A DNA stretch of 64,000 nt from Mesorhizobium sp. M1C.F.Ca.ET.210.01.1.1 (GTDB taxonomy: Bacteria > Pseudomonadota > Alphaproteobacteria > Rhizobiales > Rhizobiaceae): positions 186,690-250,689 of the forward strand of contig NZ_SRUU01000003.1 in NCBI RefSeq assembly GCF_004791585.1. The letters are read 5' to 3'. The notes below the pieces were generated by a model, which was not told the origin of the DNA, did not search any database, and worked only from the letters and a program-made list of their open reading frames with translations. Below are positions 53,056 through 61,396 of this stretch, piece by piece (the first letter of the stretch is position 1; each line of letters opens with the position of its first letter). The translations under genes were made by a program, and so were the position numbers.

Positions 53056-53925
53056 ATGGCATCGGTTGCATTTCTCGGTCTTGGCGTCATGGGATATCCG
53101 ATGGCCGGGCACCTCAGGAACAAGGGCGGCCACGACGTCACCGTCTACAACCGCACCACCGCCAAGGCCGAGCAATGGGTCGCCCAGCATGGCGGCAAGC
53201 TGGTGCTGACGCCGGCCGAGGCTGCTGAGGGCAAGGATTTCGTTTTCTCCTGTGTCGGCAATGACGACGACCTGCGCTCGGTGACGACCGGCGCCAAGGG
53301 TGCCTTCGCCGCGATGAAGAAGGGCGCCGTCTTCATCGACAACACCACTGCCTCCGCCGAGGTTGCGCGTGAACTCGCTGAAGCCGCTGAAAAGGTCGGC
53401 TTTTCCTTCCTCGACGCGCCAGTGTCGGGCGGCCAGGCGGGCGCCGAGAACGGAGTGCTGACGGTGATGGTCGGCGGCGAGCAGACCGCCTTCGACAGAG
53501 CCAGGCCCGTGATCGACGCCTTTGCCCGCATGGTGGGGCTGATGGGTCCGGCGGGCGCCGGCCAGCTCACCAAGATGATCAACCAGATCGCCATTGCCGG
53601 CCTCGTCCAGGGGCTGGCCGAAGGCATCCATTTCGGCAAGAAGGCCGGGCTCGACATCGAGAAGGTCATCGACGTGATCTCCAAGGGCGCCGCCGGTTCC
53701 TGGCAGATGGAAAACCGCCACAAGACGATGAACGCCGGAAAATATGATTTCGGCTTTGCCGTCGACTGGATGCGCAAGGATCTCGGCATCTGCCTCGCCG
53801 AAGCCAACCGCAACGGCGCCAAGCTGCCGGTGACGGCGCTGGTCGACCAGTTCTACAAGGACGTGCAGGACATGGGCGGCCGGCGCTGGGACACGTCTTC
53901 GCTGCTCGCGCGCTTGGAAAAATAG
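53056..53925 (+). CDS. NAD(P)-dependent beta-hydroxyacid dehydrogenase (3-hydroxyisobutyrate dehydrogenase family)
   Basis: This 289-residue oxidoreductase starts at ATG 53056. The dinucleotide fold GLGVMGYPMAGHL is at residues 8-20, and the substrate motif DAPVSGGQAGAENGVLTVMVGG at 120-141. Catalytic K173 is in GAGQLTKMINQ. The helical C-terminal domain includes FAVDWMRKDLGICLAEANRNG. The family includes 3-hydroxyisobutyrate, tartronate semialdehyde and glyoxylate/succinic semialdehyde reductases; which one applies is uncertain. The open frame extends far upstream through the permeases, but homology begins at this ATG. GGAAGGCAGGC precedes it. Confidence 0.9.
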   Translation: MASVAFLGLGVMGYPMAGHLRNKGGHDVTVYNRTTAKAEQWVAQHGGKLVLTPAEAAEGKDFVFSCVGNDDDLRSVTTGAKGAFAAMKKGAVFIDNTTASAEVARELAEAAEKVGFSFLDAPVSGGQAGAENGVLTVMVGGEQTAFDRARPVIDAFARMVGLMGPAGAGQLTKMINQIAIAGLVQGLAEGIHFGKKAGLDIEKVIDVISKGAAGSWQMENRHKTMNAGKYDFGFAVDWMRKDLGICLAEANRNGAKLPVTALVDQFYKDVQDMGGRRWDTSSLLARLEK

Positions 53926-53931
53926 ACGGCG

Positions 53932-54636
53932 ATGGCCCTGCCCGATCCGAGCTGGAGCGCCGACGACATCGTCGCTCATCTGCGTTCGATCGGCACCGAG
54001 GAGAACCGCGCCGGCATGGCACGGTTCGGCATCAACACGAGAACCGCGCTCGGCGTCGGCAATTCCGACCTGCGGCCGCTGGCGCGCAAGCTGAAGAGGA
54101 ACCACGAGCGGTCGTTGCTCCTGTGGGACACCGGCATCCGTGAGGCGCGATTGATGGCGGCCTTCACCGGCGAGCCAAAGAGGCTCGATATCGGCCAATG
54201 CCGGCGCTGGGCCGCCGATTTCGACAGCTGGGAGATCGTCGACACCGTCGCAGACCTGTTCGCCGAAACGCCGTTCTGGCGCGAGCTGATCGAGGAGTTC
54301 GCAAAGGACGAGCGCGAATTCGTGCGCCGCACCGCCTTTGCCATGCTGGCCTGGGGCGCGGTGCATCTGAAGACGGAATCCGACGCGACCCTCCTTGCCT
54401 ATCTGCCGCTGATCGAGAAGCATGCCGGCGACCCGCGCAACTTCGTCCGCAAGGCCGTGAATTGGGCGCTGCGGCAGATCGGCAAGCGCTCGATGGCACT
54501 GCACGCCTCTGCCCTTGCGCTTGCCGAGAAGCTTGCGGCGTCGTCCGACAAGACGGCCCGCTGGATCGGCAAGGACGCCATCAAGGAACTGACCGATGCC
54601 AAGCAGCTCGAACGGCTCGCAGTCGGAAAGGCTTGA
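53932..54636 (+). CDS. DNA alkylation repair protein (AlkD-like)
   Basis: This 234-residue all-helical HEAT-like protein belongs to the AlkC/AlkD DNA glycosylase family, which removes cationic N3- and N7-alkylpurines. The catalytic-cleft residues of AlkD can be aligned: W100 and D104 in DSWEIVDTVADLF, and W178 in KAVNWALRQIG. It starts 6 bases after the dehydrogenase stop and overlaps the next gene by 41 bases, so it is part of an operon. Confidence 0.9.
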   Translation: MALPDPSWSADDIVAHLRSIGTEENRAGMARFGINTRTALGVGNSDLRPLARKLKRNHERSLLLWDTGIREARLMAAFTGEPKRLDIGQCRRWAADFDSWEIVDTVADLFAETPFWRELIEEFAKDEREFVRRTAFAMLAWGAVHLKTESDATLLAYLPLIEKHAGDPRNFVRKAVNWALRQIGKRSMALHASALALAEKLAASSDKTARWIGKDAIKELTDAKQLERLAVGKA

Positions 54637-55174
54637 TCACGGCCGTATCCGCTTCATCGAAGTGACGCGGGAAACGCGCGGTCGCTTCGAGGACCTGTTC
54701 GAGCAGCCCGGCGCGCCGAAGTATTGCTGGTGCATGGCCTGGCGCCGCTCCAGCCGCGAGCACATCCAAAACGACGAGAAGAAGCGCATGATGACGACAC
54801 TCATCGATCAAGGCACGCCGGTCGGCATTGTCGCTGAGCTTGGCGGCAAGATGGTCGGCTGGTGCTCCGTCGCGCCGCGCGAGACCTATCGCAGGCTTTC
54901 GAAGCAGCAGGACGACAGCGAAACCGGCATCTGGTCGATCGTCTGCTTCTATGTGCCGAAGGCCTTGCGCGGCGGCGGCCTTGCCTCGGCCTTGCTCGAC
55001 GCCGCTATCAAGCAGGCCTTTGCCAAGGGCGCGCGTGTGATCGAGGCCTATCCAGTCGATGAGGCAGCGCCTAGCTATCGCTTCATGGGTTTTCGCGACA
55101 TGTTCGTCGCGCGCGGTTTTCATGAGGTCGGCACGGCCGGCACACGGCGGCATGTGATGCGGCTGGAGCGTTGA
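54596..55174 (+). CDS. GNAT family N-acetyltransferase
   Basis: This 192-residue protein has a GNAT fold. The acetyl-CoA loop is recognisable as FYVPKALRGGGLASALLDAAIKQA, with VGWCSVAPRETYRRL as the preceding strand region. A CWCMAWRR segment near residue 44 gives it closely spaced cysteines, a pattern seen in several uncharacterised GNATs. The start at 54596 overlaps the AlkD-like gene by 41 bases; a later start is possible, as the conserved part begins near RIRFIEVTRETRGRFEDLF. Substrate unknown. Confidence 0.82.
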   Translation: MPSSSNGSQSERLDHGRIRFIEVTRETRGRFEDLFEQPGAPKYCWCMAWRRSSREHIQNDEKKRMMTTLIDQGTPVGIVAELGGKMVGWCSVAPRETYRRLSKQQDDSETGIWSIVCFYVPKALRGGGLASALLDAAIKQAFAKGARVIEAYPVDEAAPSYRFMGFRDMFVARGFHEVGTAGTRRHVMRLER

Positions 55175-55237
55175 GCTGAAACAGTCACAACGCTTTTACT
55201 CGATTCCGAAGATGGACCGGCGGAGGATGGAGCGACC

Positions 55238-55813
55238 ATGAGCAAGCATTTCAAATCACGCACGATGCTGGTGGCAGCCGTGCTCGCGCTCGCCGCCACT
55301 GGAGCCGATGCCGCGGCCGATATCGCGCATATCTTCTGGAAGGATCTGCGCCCGGCGACGCAGGCAGTCGCCGAAGACGCCAACCTGCCGATGATCGCGG
55401 CGAAACTGCCCGATCATGGCGAGACGCTGTCCACCAATCTTCAGGACAAGGAGGTTCAAATAGCCGGCTATGCACTGCCGGTCGATCGCGATGGCGACCT
55501 CGTCTACCAGTTCCTGCTGGTGCCTTGGACCGGCGCCTGCAGCCACATGCCGACGCCGCCGCCGAACCAGATCGTGCTGGTCACGCCGGCCCATCCCTTC
55601 AAGATGGCGGAAGCCTATCAGCCGGTTTCGGTCACCGGCGTGCTGAAGCCCGGTATGGAGAAGAGCCAGCTCTTCATCCTCGACGGCGTGTTGATCGTCC
55701 AGTCCGGCTACACCGTGCGCAAGGCGGAGGTGGCCAATGTAGACACTGTCCCGGACGCGGTTACGCTGCCGGTCAACTCGCCGTGGAATTTCCTCAACAA
55801 AAAGAAGAATTAA
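55238..55813 (+). CDS. DUF3299 domain-containing exported protein
   Basis: This 191-residue periplasmic protein has a signal peptide ending near GADAAA. The DUF3299 core is visible: IAGYALPVDRDGDLVYQFLLVPWTGACSHMPTPPPNQIVLV, then VSVTGVLKPGMEKSQLFILDGVLIVQSGYTVRKA. DUF3299 proteins are lipoproteins or exported proteins often found near ABC export or metal systems, though no such neighbour is present. The single cysteine and adjacent His (ACSHMP) could bind a metal. A shared terminator separates it from the convergent Lrp gene. Confidence 0.85.
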   Translation: MSKHFKSRTMLVAAVLALAATGADAAADIAHIFWKDLRPATQAVAEDANLPMIAAKLPDHGETLSTNLQDKEVQIAGYALPVDRDGDLVYQFLLVPWTGACSHMPTPPPNQIVLVTPAHPFKMAEAYQPVSVTGVLKPGMEKSQLFILDGVLIVQSGYTVRKAEVANVDTVPDAVTLPVNSPWNFLNKKKN

Positions 55814-55815
55814 TT

Positions 55816-55848
55816 CCCGCCGCTTCGCGCACAATGGAAAGCGGCGGG
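55816..55848. terminator. Bidirectional hairpin between DUF3299 and Lrp genes
   Basis: CCCGCCGCTT / AAGCGGCGGG (55816-55825 with 55839-55848) forms a perfect 10-bp stem with a 13-base loop between two convergent genes. Confidence 0.75.
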
Positions 55849-55858
55849 CGCGCCTATG

Positions 55859-56350
55859 TCAGGCCGCGTTCGCGCCCGATTCCTTGTCCAGCACCATGTA
55901 GTCGAGCGGGATCTCGGTCGTGTATTTGATCTGCTCCATGGCGAAGGACGACGACACGTCGCGGATCTCGATCTTGGCGATCAGCCGCTTGTAGAAGGCG
56001 TCGTACGCGGCAATGTCGGGCACCACCACGCGCAGCAGATAGTCGACGTCGCCGCTCATGCGGTAGAACTCGACCACCTCAGGAAATTCCTGGATGACCT
56101 CGGAGAAGCGCCGCAGCCATTCATGGCTGTGCGAATTGGTGCGGATCGAGACGAAGACGGTGACGCGCACATTGACCTTCTCGTGGTCGAGAATGGCCAC
56201 GCGCCGCTTGATGACGCCCTCTTCCTCGAGCTTCTGAATGCGCCGCCAGCACGGCGTGGTCGACAGGCCGACTTTCTTGGCGACATCGGCGACCGCAAGT
56301 GTCGCGTCCTCCTGCAAAAGGCGGAGAATTTTTCGGTCAAGGCGATCCAT
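55859..56350 (-). CDS. Lrp/AsnC family transcriptional regulator
   Basis: This 163-residue regulator has an N-terminal HTH (MDRLDRKILRLLQEDATLAVADVAKKVGLSTTPCWRRIQKLEEEGVI) and a C-terminal RAM ligand-binding domain (MSGDVDYLLRVVVPDIAAYDAFYKRLI). The TPCWRRIQKLEE recognition helix is the standard Lrp form. A near-perfect inverted repeat lies just upstream of its start, suggesting autoregulation. The amino acid effector and the regulon are unknown. Confidence 0.9.
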   Translation of the reverse strand: MDRLDRKILRLLQEDATLAVADVAKKVGLSTTPCWRRIQKLEEEGVIKRRVAILDHEKVNVRVTVFVSIRTNSHSHEWLRRFSEVIQEFPEVVEFYRMSGDVDYLLRVVVPDIAAYDAFYKRLIAKIEIRDVSSSFAMEQIKYTTEIPLDYMVLDKESGANAA

Positions 56351-56361
56351 CGGGAGACTCC

Positions 56362-56390
56362 AAGGGGAATAGTTTCGCCATATTCCCTTT
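56362..56390. promoter_or_regulatory. Operator-like palindrome before the Lrp-type gene
   Basis: AAGGGGAATA and TATTCCCTTT pair as inverted arms (56362-56371 with 56381-56390; one G-T mismatch) around a 9-base centre, 12 to 40 bases before the start codon. Lrp-type proteins usually bind such sites in their own promoters. Confidence 0.55.
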
Positions 56391-56459
56391 TATCAAGGCC
56401 TTTCACAAGAAAGAAATTCTGCCGACAGCAGCAAAAGCGAGTGATTTCTTGCGAGGTGC

Positions 56460-57077
56460 CTAATCGATGCGATAGCGGATTTCCGACCGCAGGAAAGGCA
56501 GCAAATCCATTTCAAACCACGGATTCTTCTTCAGCCAGCCGGTGTTTCGCCAGGATGGATGCGGCAGCGGCAGCACCTTCGGCCCGGCCGCCGCATTCCA
56601 GATGGCGCGCCAGTTCCTCACCGTTTCCGTCAGCGATGCCGCGCGCGCCGTGCCCATATGCCAGGACTGCGCATAGCCGCCGATCGTCAGCACCAGATCG
56701 ATTTGCGGCATGAGCGCCATCAGCTCAGTGCGCCAGGCCGGCGCGCATTCGCGGCGCGGCGGCAGGTCGGCGCCCTTGGCGTCCTGGCCGGGAAAGCAGA
56801 ACCCCATCGGAACGATGGCGAAATTCTTTGTATCGTAGAACTCTTCGCTGCTGACGCCGAGCCAGTTCCGCAGGCGGTCCCCGGAGGCATCGGTGAACGG
56901 CATGCCCGATACATGGACCTTCGTGCCCGGCGCCTGGCTGGCAAGCAGGATGCGGGCGCGGGAGGATGGCCTCAGCACCGGTCGCGGCTCGTGTGGCAGG
57001 GGTTTGCCGCGCGGGTGCTCGACGCATATGCGGCAGGCCCGCACCCTGACAGTGAGGCTTTCCAGCGCTTCGCTCAT
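56460..57077 (-). CDS. Uracil-DNA glycosylase family protein
   Basis: This 205-residue protein of the UDG superfamily has an N-terminal CRICVEHPRGKPLP segment with two cysteines. Motif 1 is LLASQAPGTKVHVSGMPFTD, and motif 2 contains the His loop LPLPHPSWRN. It does not have the four-Cys iron-sulfur pattern of family 4, so uracil excision is inferred only from the fold. ATG 57077 lies 27 bases after the GST stop. The frame is open upstream through the GST gene, but that part is antiphase shadow. Confidence 0.82.
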   Translation of the reverse strand: MSEALESLTVRVRACRICVEHPRGKPLPHEPRPVLRPSSRARILLASQAPGTKVHVSGMPFTDASGDRLRNWLGVSSEEFYDTKNFAIVPMGFCFPGQDAKGADLPPRRECAPAWRTELMALMPQIDLVLTIGGYAQSWHMGTARAASLTETVRNWRAIWNAAAGPKVLPLPHPSWRNTGWLKKNPWFEMDLLPFLRSEIRYRID

Positions 57078-57103
57078 ATCCGGCAAATTGTCCAAAATCG
57101 GCC

Positions 57104-57715
57104 TCAGGCGGCGGCACTTGGCCGGCTGGAGAGCGCCGAGTGCCAGCGCAGCACGTTCGCACAGTCCTCGGGCACCTTGATGCGCGCCGGCTTCATGAAA
57201 TCGATGGCGATCAGCCCGGTGATGTCGGCGACCGAATAGGTGTCGCCGGCGGCGAATTCCCTGTCGGCCAGTTCGCGGTCCAGGAGACGCAGGAATTCGA
57301 TGGCCTTCGGCTTGTTGGCCTCGCCCCATTCGGGAATCTGCGGCACCTCCCAATCCTTCATCGCCGGATGGATGTGCCGGAACGCGGCAGCCACGCAGCT
57401 CAGGAGATTGAACTCCATGCGCCTCTGCCACATCTCGACCTTGGCCTTGCCGAGCGCTCCCTTCCCGAACAAGGCGGGCTCGGGATGCAGTTCCTCGAAA
57501 TAGCGGCAGATGGCGATGGATTCGGTGATGACGGTACCGTCGTCGAGCTCCAGCACCGGCAGCCGCCGCAGCGCGTTGCGCGACGCCACCGGCTGCTCGC
57601 GATGCTCCAGCGCCCCCATGTCGACCGGCACCAGCGGAACGCTCAGCCCTTTTTCCGCCAGGAAAACCCGGACCCGCCTGGGGTTGGGCGCGCGGCCGCC
57701 GTCGAACAGCTTCAT
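57104..57715 (-). CDS. Glutathione S-transferase family protein
   Basis: This 203-residue protein has a thioredoxin-like N-terminal domain (MKLFDGGRAPNPRRVRVFLAEKGLSVPLVPVDM, then LPVLELDDGTVITESIAICRYFEELHP with the Glu-Ser pair that binds glutathione). An all-helical C-terminal domain includes TYSVADITGLIAIDF. The class is probably close to the bacterial beta/theta-like group. The physiological substrate is unknown. The UDG-family gene follows on the same strand with a short gap. Confidence 0.88.
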   Translation of the reverse strand: MKLFDGGRAPNPRRVRVFLAEKGLSVPLVPVDMGALEHREQPVASRNALRRLPVLELDDGTVITESIAICRYFEELHPEPALFGKGALGKAKVEMWQRRMEFNLLSCVAAAFRHIHPAMKDWEVPQIPEWGEANKPKAIEFLRLLDRELADREFAAGDTYSVADITGLIAIDFMKPARIKVPEDCANVLRWHSALSSRPSAAA

Positions 57716-57762
57716 TCCATTCTCCCAATCTCACGCTCGATCATAGGGCGCGCTTCGGGGTA

Positions 57763-58386
57763 TCACCAGAAGCGCAAGAGCTCGCGCAGCGCATCGCCGA
57801 GCGAAGCCAGCGTGCCATGCTTCTTTTCGACCGGCTGATCATGGTGGCTGTCGCGCCAGTCCTGCGGCTCGTCGAAGGTCCCGGCCCAGATGCCGACCTT
57901 GGCGGCCCGCGCGACGGCCTCTTCGGTTTCGAAGTCGCCGAAGGCGACGGCCCATCCCGCCTGCACCTGGGCACGGCTGAGGTCAGTGTCGCCTGCCGTG
58001 CAGTCGCCGAGCAGCCGCCCATAGCGGTCGCGCTGCCAGCCGCTGCAGGAGACCGGCCTTTTGGCGATCAGCCGCACCAGCGACTGCCGCGCGAGCTTGC
58101 CGCAAGCGTAGTCGGCGCCGTCCTTGCGACATGTCTGCGTGTATTCCGGAGCGTCGATGCCGCGCATCCGGATGCGCTCGGCACCGAGCCTGATCGAATC
58201 GCCGTCATTGACGATGGCCGTGCCTTGCTCCTTGCGCGTCTCGAAACGGTCGAGCCGCGCCGCGACCAGGACGAACAGGCCGAGCAGAACCACAGTCAGC
58301 CCGTAATCCAGCAGCCTGCGCCAGAGGCTTCGCGGCGGCCGCGTAGCATATTGCCGGCGCGGTCCTCGCGGCCAGGAACGGCTCAT
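57763..58386 (-). CDS. Thermonuclease (SNase-like) family protein
   Basis: This 207-residue protein has a basic Arg-rich N-terminus, one membrane-spanning helix (about residues 27-43, GLTVVLLGLFVLVAARL) and a staphylococcal-nuclease-like domain. The domain shows VNDGDSIRLGAERIRMRGIDAPEYTQTC, where Asp and Arg match the catalytic site, and SGWQRDRYGRLLGDC with the second Arg. Four cysteines probably form disulfides, indicating that the domain faces the periplasm. Nuclease activity is inferred. Confidence 0.85.
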   Translation of the reverse strand: MSRSWPRGPRRQYATRPPRSLWRRLLDYGLTVVLLGLFVLVAARLDRFETRKEQGTAIVNDGDSIRLGAERIRMRGIDAPEYTQTCRKDGADYACGKLARQSLVRLIAKRPVSCSGWQRDRYGRLLGDCTAGDTDLSRAQVQAGWAVAFGDFETEEAVARAAKVGIWAGTFDEPQDWRDSHHDQPVEKKHGTLASLGDALRELLRFW

Positions 58387-58462
58387 ATGGCAAACAGTCT
58401 CTTAATCATTCGAACGTAGCTTAACGAACTGAAAAATCGCTGCGCGCGGAAATTGAACTTGC

Positions 58463-59983
58463 ATGCCTTTGCTACGCTCGGACACAGCGGACAAATTCAT
58501 TGTGGACCGCAGGAAACCGCATCGCAACAGCGATGTGGCGCGTGCGGTGCGCAGGACGCGTGACCGCCTTTCGCAGCAGGCCGGCAGCCTCGATTTCGAC
58601 CGCGACCTGCTCAAGCTGCATGCACGCGCCATGGTGGTCAGCGCTGCAGCGATTCCGCTGCTTGGGCTTGCGGTAGCAGCCATAGGCCTGTTCGCAGGCC
58701 TGGGAAACCAGGTCGCCATCTGGGCGCTCTTCACGTTGCTCTGCTACACCATCGTCGCCTTCATGGCGCGGCGCGTCGAGCGCACGGAAGCGACCGAGCT
58801 CGACCCGGTGCGAACGCGCCGCGATTTCCTGATCGGCCATTCGCTTTGCGGCCTCGGCTGGGCCTGGTTCGCATGGCTGGGCTGCGAAACATGCCAGGTC
58901 GACCAGTTCCAGGTCGTCAAGGCCATGGTGCTTCTGATCGCCATGGCGACGACGGCGGTCATGGCGTCGTCGCTGGGCGGCGCCCTGCTCGCGACCTTCG
59001 CCATTCCCGTGACGATCTACGTCTATACTGTCCTGCGCCTGTGGATGCCGATCGAGGGGATCATGGCGGCGCTGCTTGTCGCCGCCCTGCCCTTCTTCGG
59101 CTATGTCGCGCGCCATCTCAACCAGGCCTCGTGGATGGTGCTTTCCTTTCGCTCCGAGAAGGATGCGCTGATCGCCGAGGTGGAGACGGCGAAATCGATG
59201 TCCGACGAGGCCCGGCGTCGCGCCGAGGACGCCAACCTGGCGAAGTCGCGCTTCCTCGCCTCGATGAGCCATGAGCTCCGCACGCCGCTCAACGCCATCC
59301 TCGGTTTCTCTGAGGTGATGGCCAACGAGGTGCTCGGGCCGATGAACAACCCGACCTATCGCGACTACGCGCACGATGTGCACGAATCCGGCCAGCACTT
59401 GCTCGACCTGATCAACGAGATCCTCGACCTGTCGCGCATCGAGGCCGGCCGCTATCAGCTCAACGAGGAGCCGGTGGTGCTGGTGACGATCGTAGAGGAT
59501 TGCTGCCACATGATGGAGCTGAGGGCCCGCAACAAGGACATCCGCGTCATCCAGGAGTTCGAGACCACCTTGCCGCGCCTGTTTGGCGACGAGCGCGCCA
59601 TCCGGCAGATCACGCTCAACCTGTTGTCCAATGCCATAAAATTCACGCCGTCGGGCGGCGAGGTGCGAGTGCGCGTCGGCTGGACGGCTGGCGGCGGCCA
59701 GTACATCTCGGTCAAGGACAACGGCCCCGGCATTCCGGAGGAGGAAATCCCTGTGGTGCTTTCCGCTTTTGGCCAGGGCACGATCGCGATCAAGAGCGCA
59801 GAACAGGGAACCGGCCTCGGCCTGCCGATCGTCCAGGGCCTGCTCGACATGCATGGCGGCGAGTTCGAGCTTCACTCCAAGCTGCGCGAAGGCACCGAGG
59901 CCATCGCCATCTTCCCGCTGAGCCGGGTGATGGAGGAATTGCCGGCGCTGCCGACTAAGGCCGTGGCGGCGCGCCGGCGTTAG
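58463..59983 (+). CDS. Membrane sensor histidine kinase
   Basis: This 506-residue kinase has a membrane domain with about five or six helices (about residues 57-215), a short coiled coil (EVETAKSMSDEARRRAEDANLAKSRF) and the HisKA domain SMSHELRTPLNAILGFSEVM with phosphoacceptor H270. The HATPase domain has an N box around N390, G1 DNGPGIP and G2 GTGLGLPIVQGLLDMHGG. No PAS domain was seen, unlike many rhizobial PdhS-type kinases that it otherwise resembles. No response-regulator gene is adjacent, so it is an orphan kinase and its partner is unknown. Confidence 0.9.
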   Translation: MPLLRSDTADKFIVDRRKPHRNSDVARAVRRTRDRLSQQAGSLDFDRDLLKLHARAMVVSAAAIPLLGLAVAAIGLFAGLGNQVAIWALFTLLCYTIVAFMARRVERTEATELDPVRTRRDFLIGHSLCGLGWAWFAWLGCETCQVDQFQVVKAMVLLIAMATTAVMASSLGGALLATFAIPVTIYVYTVLRLWMPIEGIMAALLVAALPFFGYVARHLNQASWMVLSFRSEKDALIAEVETAKSMSDEARRRAEDANLAKSRFLASMSHELRTPLNAILGFSEVMANEVLGPMNNPTYRDYAHDVHESGQHLLDLINEILDLSRIEAGRYQLNEEPVVLVTIVEDCCHMMELRARNKDIRVIQEFETTLPRLFGDERAIRQITLNLLSNAIKFTPSGGEVRVRVGWTAGGGQYISVKDNGPGIPEEEIPVVLSAFGQGTIAIKSAEQGTGLGLPIVQGLLDMHGGEFELHSKLREGTEAIAIFPLSRVMEELPALPTKAVAARRR

Positions 59984-59995
59984 CTCCAAGGCGCT

Positions 59996-60991
59996 TTAGC
60001 GCCGAACCGCCGCCGCCATGCCGGAGCTGGTGAGCGCCGCCGCCTTGACGAGCCCGGCGGCAAGTCCTGCTCCCACCCCTTCGCCATGATTGAGGCCGAG
60101 ATCGAGCAGTGGTTCGAGCCCAAGCCGCGCTGCGACCTTGGCATGGCCGGGCTCGGGCGACAGGCTGGCGAGCAGGCAATGGCCGAGCGCCGAGGGATTG
60201 ACCCTGTGCAGGACCGCGGCGGCAGCGGTCGCGACAAAACCGTCGAGCAGCACGGGAATCTTCTGCATGCGGGCAGCAAGAATGGCGCCGCAGATCGCCG
60301 CGAACTCGCGGCCGCCGACCCGGCGCAACGCTTCGAACGGATCGCCAAGGCTGGCGGCGTGGAAGGCCAGTGCCCGATCGATCGTTTCGGCCTTGCGCGC
60401 CATCATTGCCGGATCCGCGCCCGATCCCGGCCCGACCCAGTCGGCGCCCCTGCCCCCGAACAGCGCCGCGCCGAGCGCAGCCGCGACGGTTGAATTGCCG
60501 ACGCCGAGATCGCCCAGGCAAAGAAGGTCGGCGCCGCCCGCGACGGCTTCCATGCCGAAGGCCATGGTGGCAGCGCAGGCGCGCTCGTCGAGCGCCGCTT
60601 CCTGCGTGATGTCCCCGGTCGGAATGTCCAGCGCCAGGTCGAAAACTTTCAGCCCCAAGTCGTTGGCGATGCAGACCTGGTTGATTGCCGCGCCCCCGGC
60701 GGCGCAAAGCTCGACCGCATTGGCAGTCGCCGAAACCGGCCGCGGCGAGATGGCATGCCGCACCACGCCGTGGTTGCCGGCAAAGATCGCGACAAGCGGC
60801 CGGTTCACGGCCGGCGGCGCCCGCCCGCTCCAGGCGGAGAGCCAGGCAGCAACGTCCTCGATGCGGCCAAGCGAGGCTTTTGGCTTGTCGGCCCTGGCAA
60901 ACAGCGTGCGGACGCGGGTTTCGGCGGCGGCGTCCGCTGGAGGCAGCGTCGCCAGGAGGGTGCGGAAATCATCGAAGGGCTTTGTGGTCAT
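59996..60991 (-). CDS. cobT: Nicotinate-nucleotide--dimethylbenzimidazole phosphoribosyltransferase
   Basis: This enzyme makes alpha-ribazole phosphate for the lower ligand of cobalamin (the gene is called cobU in some rhizobial literature). It has 331 residues from ATG 60991. Motifs are RPLVAIFAGNHGVVRHAISPRPVSAT near residue 63, LLCLGDLGVGNSTVAAAL, and the catalytic region LLDLGLNHGEGVGAGLAAGL with the conserved Glu. The upstream extension of the open frame is antisense to the next genes. It is divergent from the DUF1289 gene. Confidence 0.92.
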   Translation of the reverse strand: MTTKPFDDFRTLLATLPPADAAAETRVRTLFARADKPKASLGRIEDVAAWLSAWSGRAPPAVNRPLVAIFAGNHGVVRHAISPRPVSATANAVELCAAGGAAINQVCIANDLGLKVFDLALDIPTGDITQEAALDERACAATMAFGMEAVAGGADLLCLGDLGVGNSTVAAALGAALFGGRGADWVGPGSGADPAMMARKAETIDRALAFHAASLGDPFEALRRVGGREFAAICGAILAARMQKIPVLLDGFVATAAAAVLHRVNPSALGHCLLASLSPEPGHAKVAARLGLEPLLDLGLNHGEGVGAGLAAGLVKAAALTSSGMAAAVRR

Positions 60992-61153
60992 GTCGGATGC
61001 GGTCTTCTTGCAGGAGGAGGCAGCGGCATAGCCGCCTTCTCTGCCCGGCACAACCGCCCGGTGATGCCGCGAAAGCGCCGGCCGGCGGCGCATCGCGGAG
61101 GGCTTGCATTGGCTTTGCGGTTGCACCATGTGGAGTGAAGGCAAGAGAACAGC

Positions 61154-61384
61154 ATGACCGCCATCGAGTCTCCCTGCATACTCGTCTGCTCGATCGACAT
61201 GAAGACCGGCTTCTGCTTCGGCTGCGGCCGCACGCGCGATGAAATCGCCGGCTGGATCGCGATGACGCCGGACGTCCGGCGGACGGTCATGGCCGAGCTG
61301 CCGGCGCGGCTGGAGACGGTCGAACGCCGGCCACGCCGCGAGACGCGGCGCGCCCGCATGGCGCGCGAGCGCGGCACACTCTGA
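61154..61384 (+). CDS. DUF1289 domain-containing protein
   Basis: This 76-residue protein carries the Cys motif [29 protein letters not shown], with four cysteines likely to bind a metal or Fe-S cluster. A helical Arg-rich tail follows ([17 protein letters not shown]). DUF1289 proteins are small and widespread in Proteobacteria with unknown function. The protease gene starts 12 bases downstream, so the two are likely co-transcribed. Confidence 0.87.
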   Translation: MTAIESPCILVCSIDMKTGFCFGCGRTRDEIAGWIAMTPDVRRTVMAELPARLETVERRPRRETRRARMARERGTL

Positions 61385-61396
61385 GGAAGGCTGGCC

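Noticed and set aside
51961..53925. 654-codon frame ending in the dehydrogenase
   Set aside because: The first 365 codons are an alternative frame over the two permease genes. Homology and a ribosome-binding site support ATG 53056.
56460..57734. A 424-codon minus-strand frame apparently joining GST and UDG regions
   Set aside because: Only the last 205 codons encode the UDG-like protein. The upstream part is out of frame with the real GST gene, so this is not a fusion.
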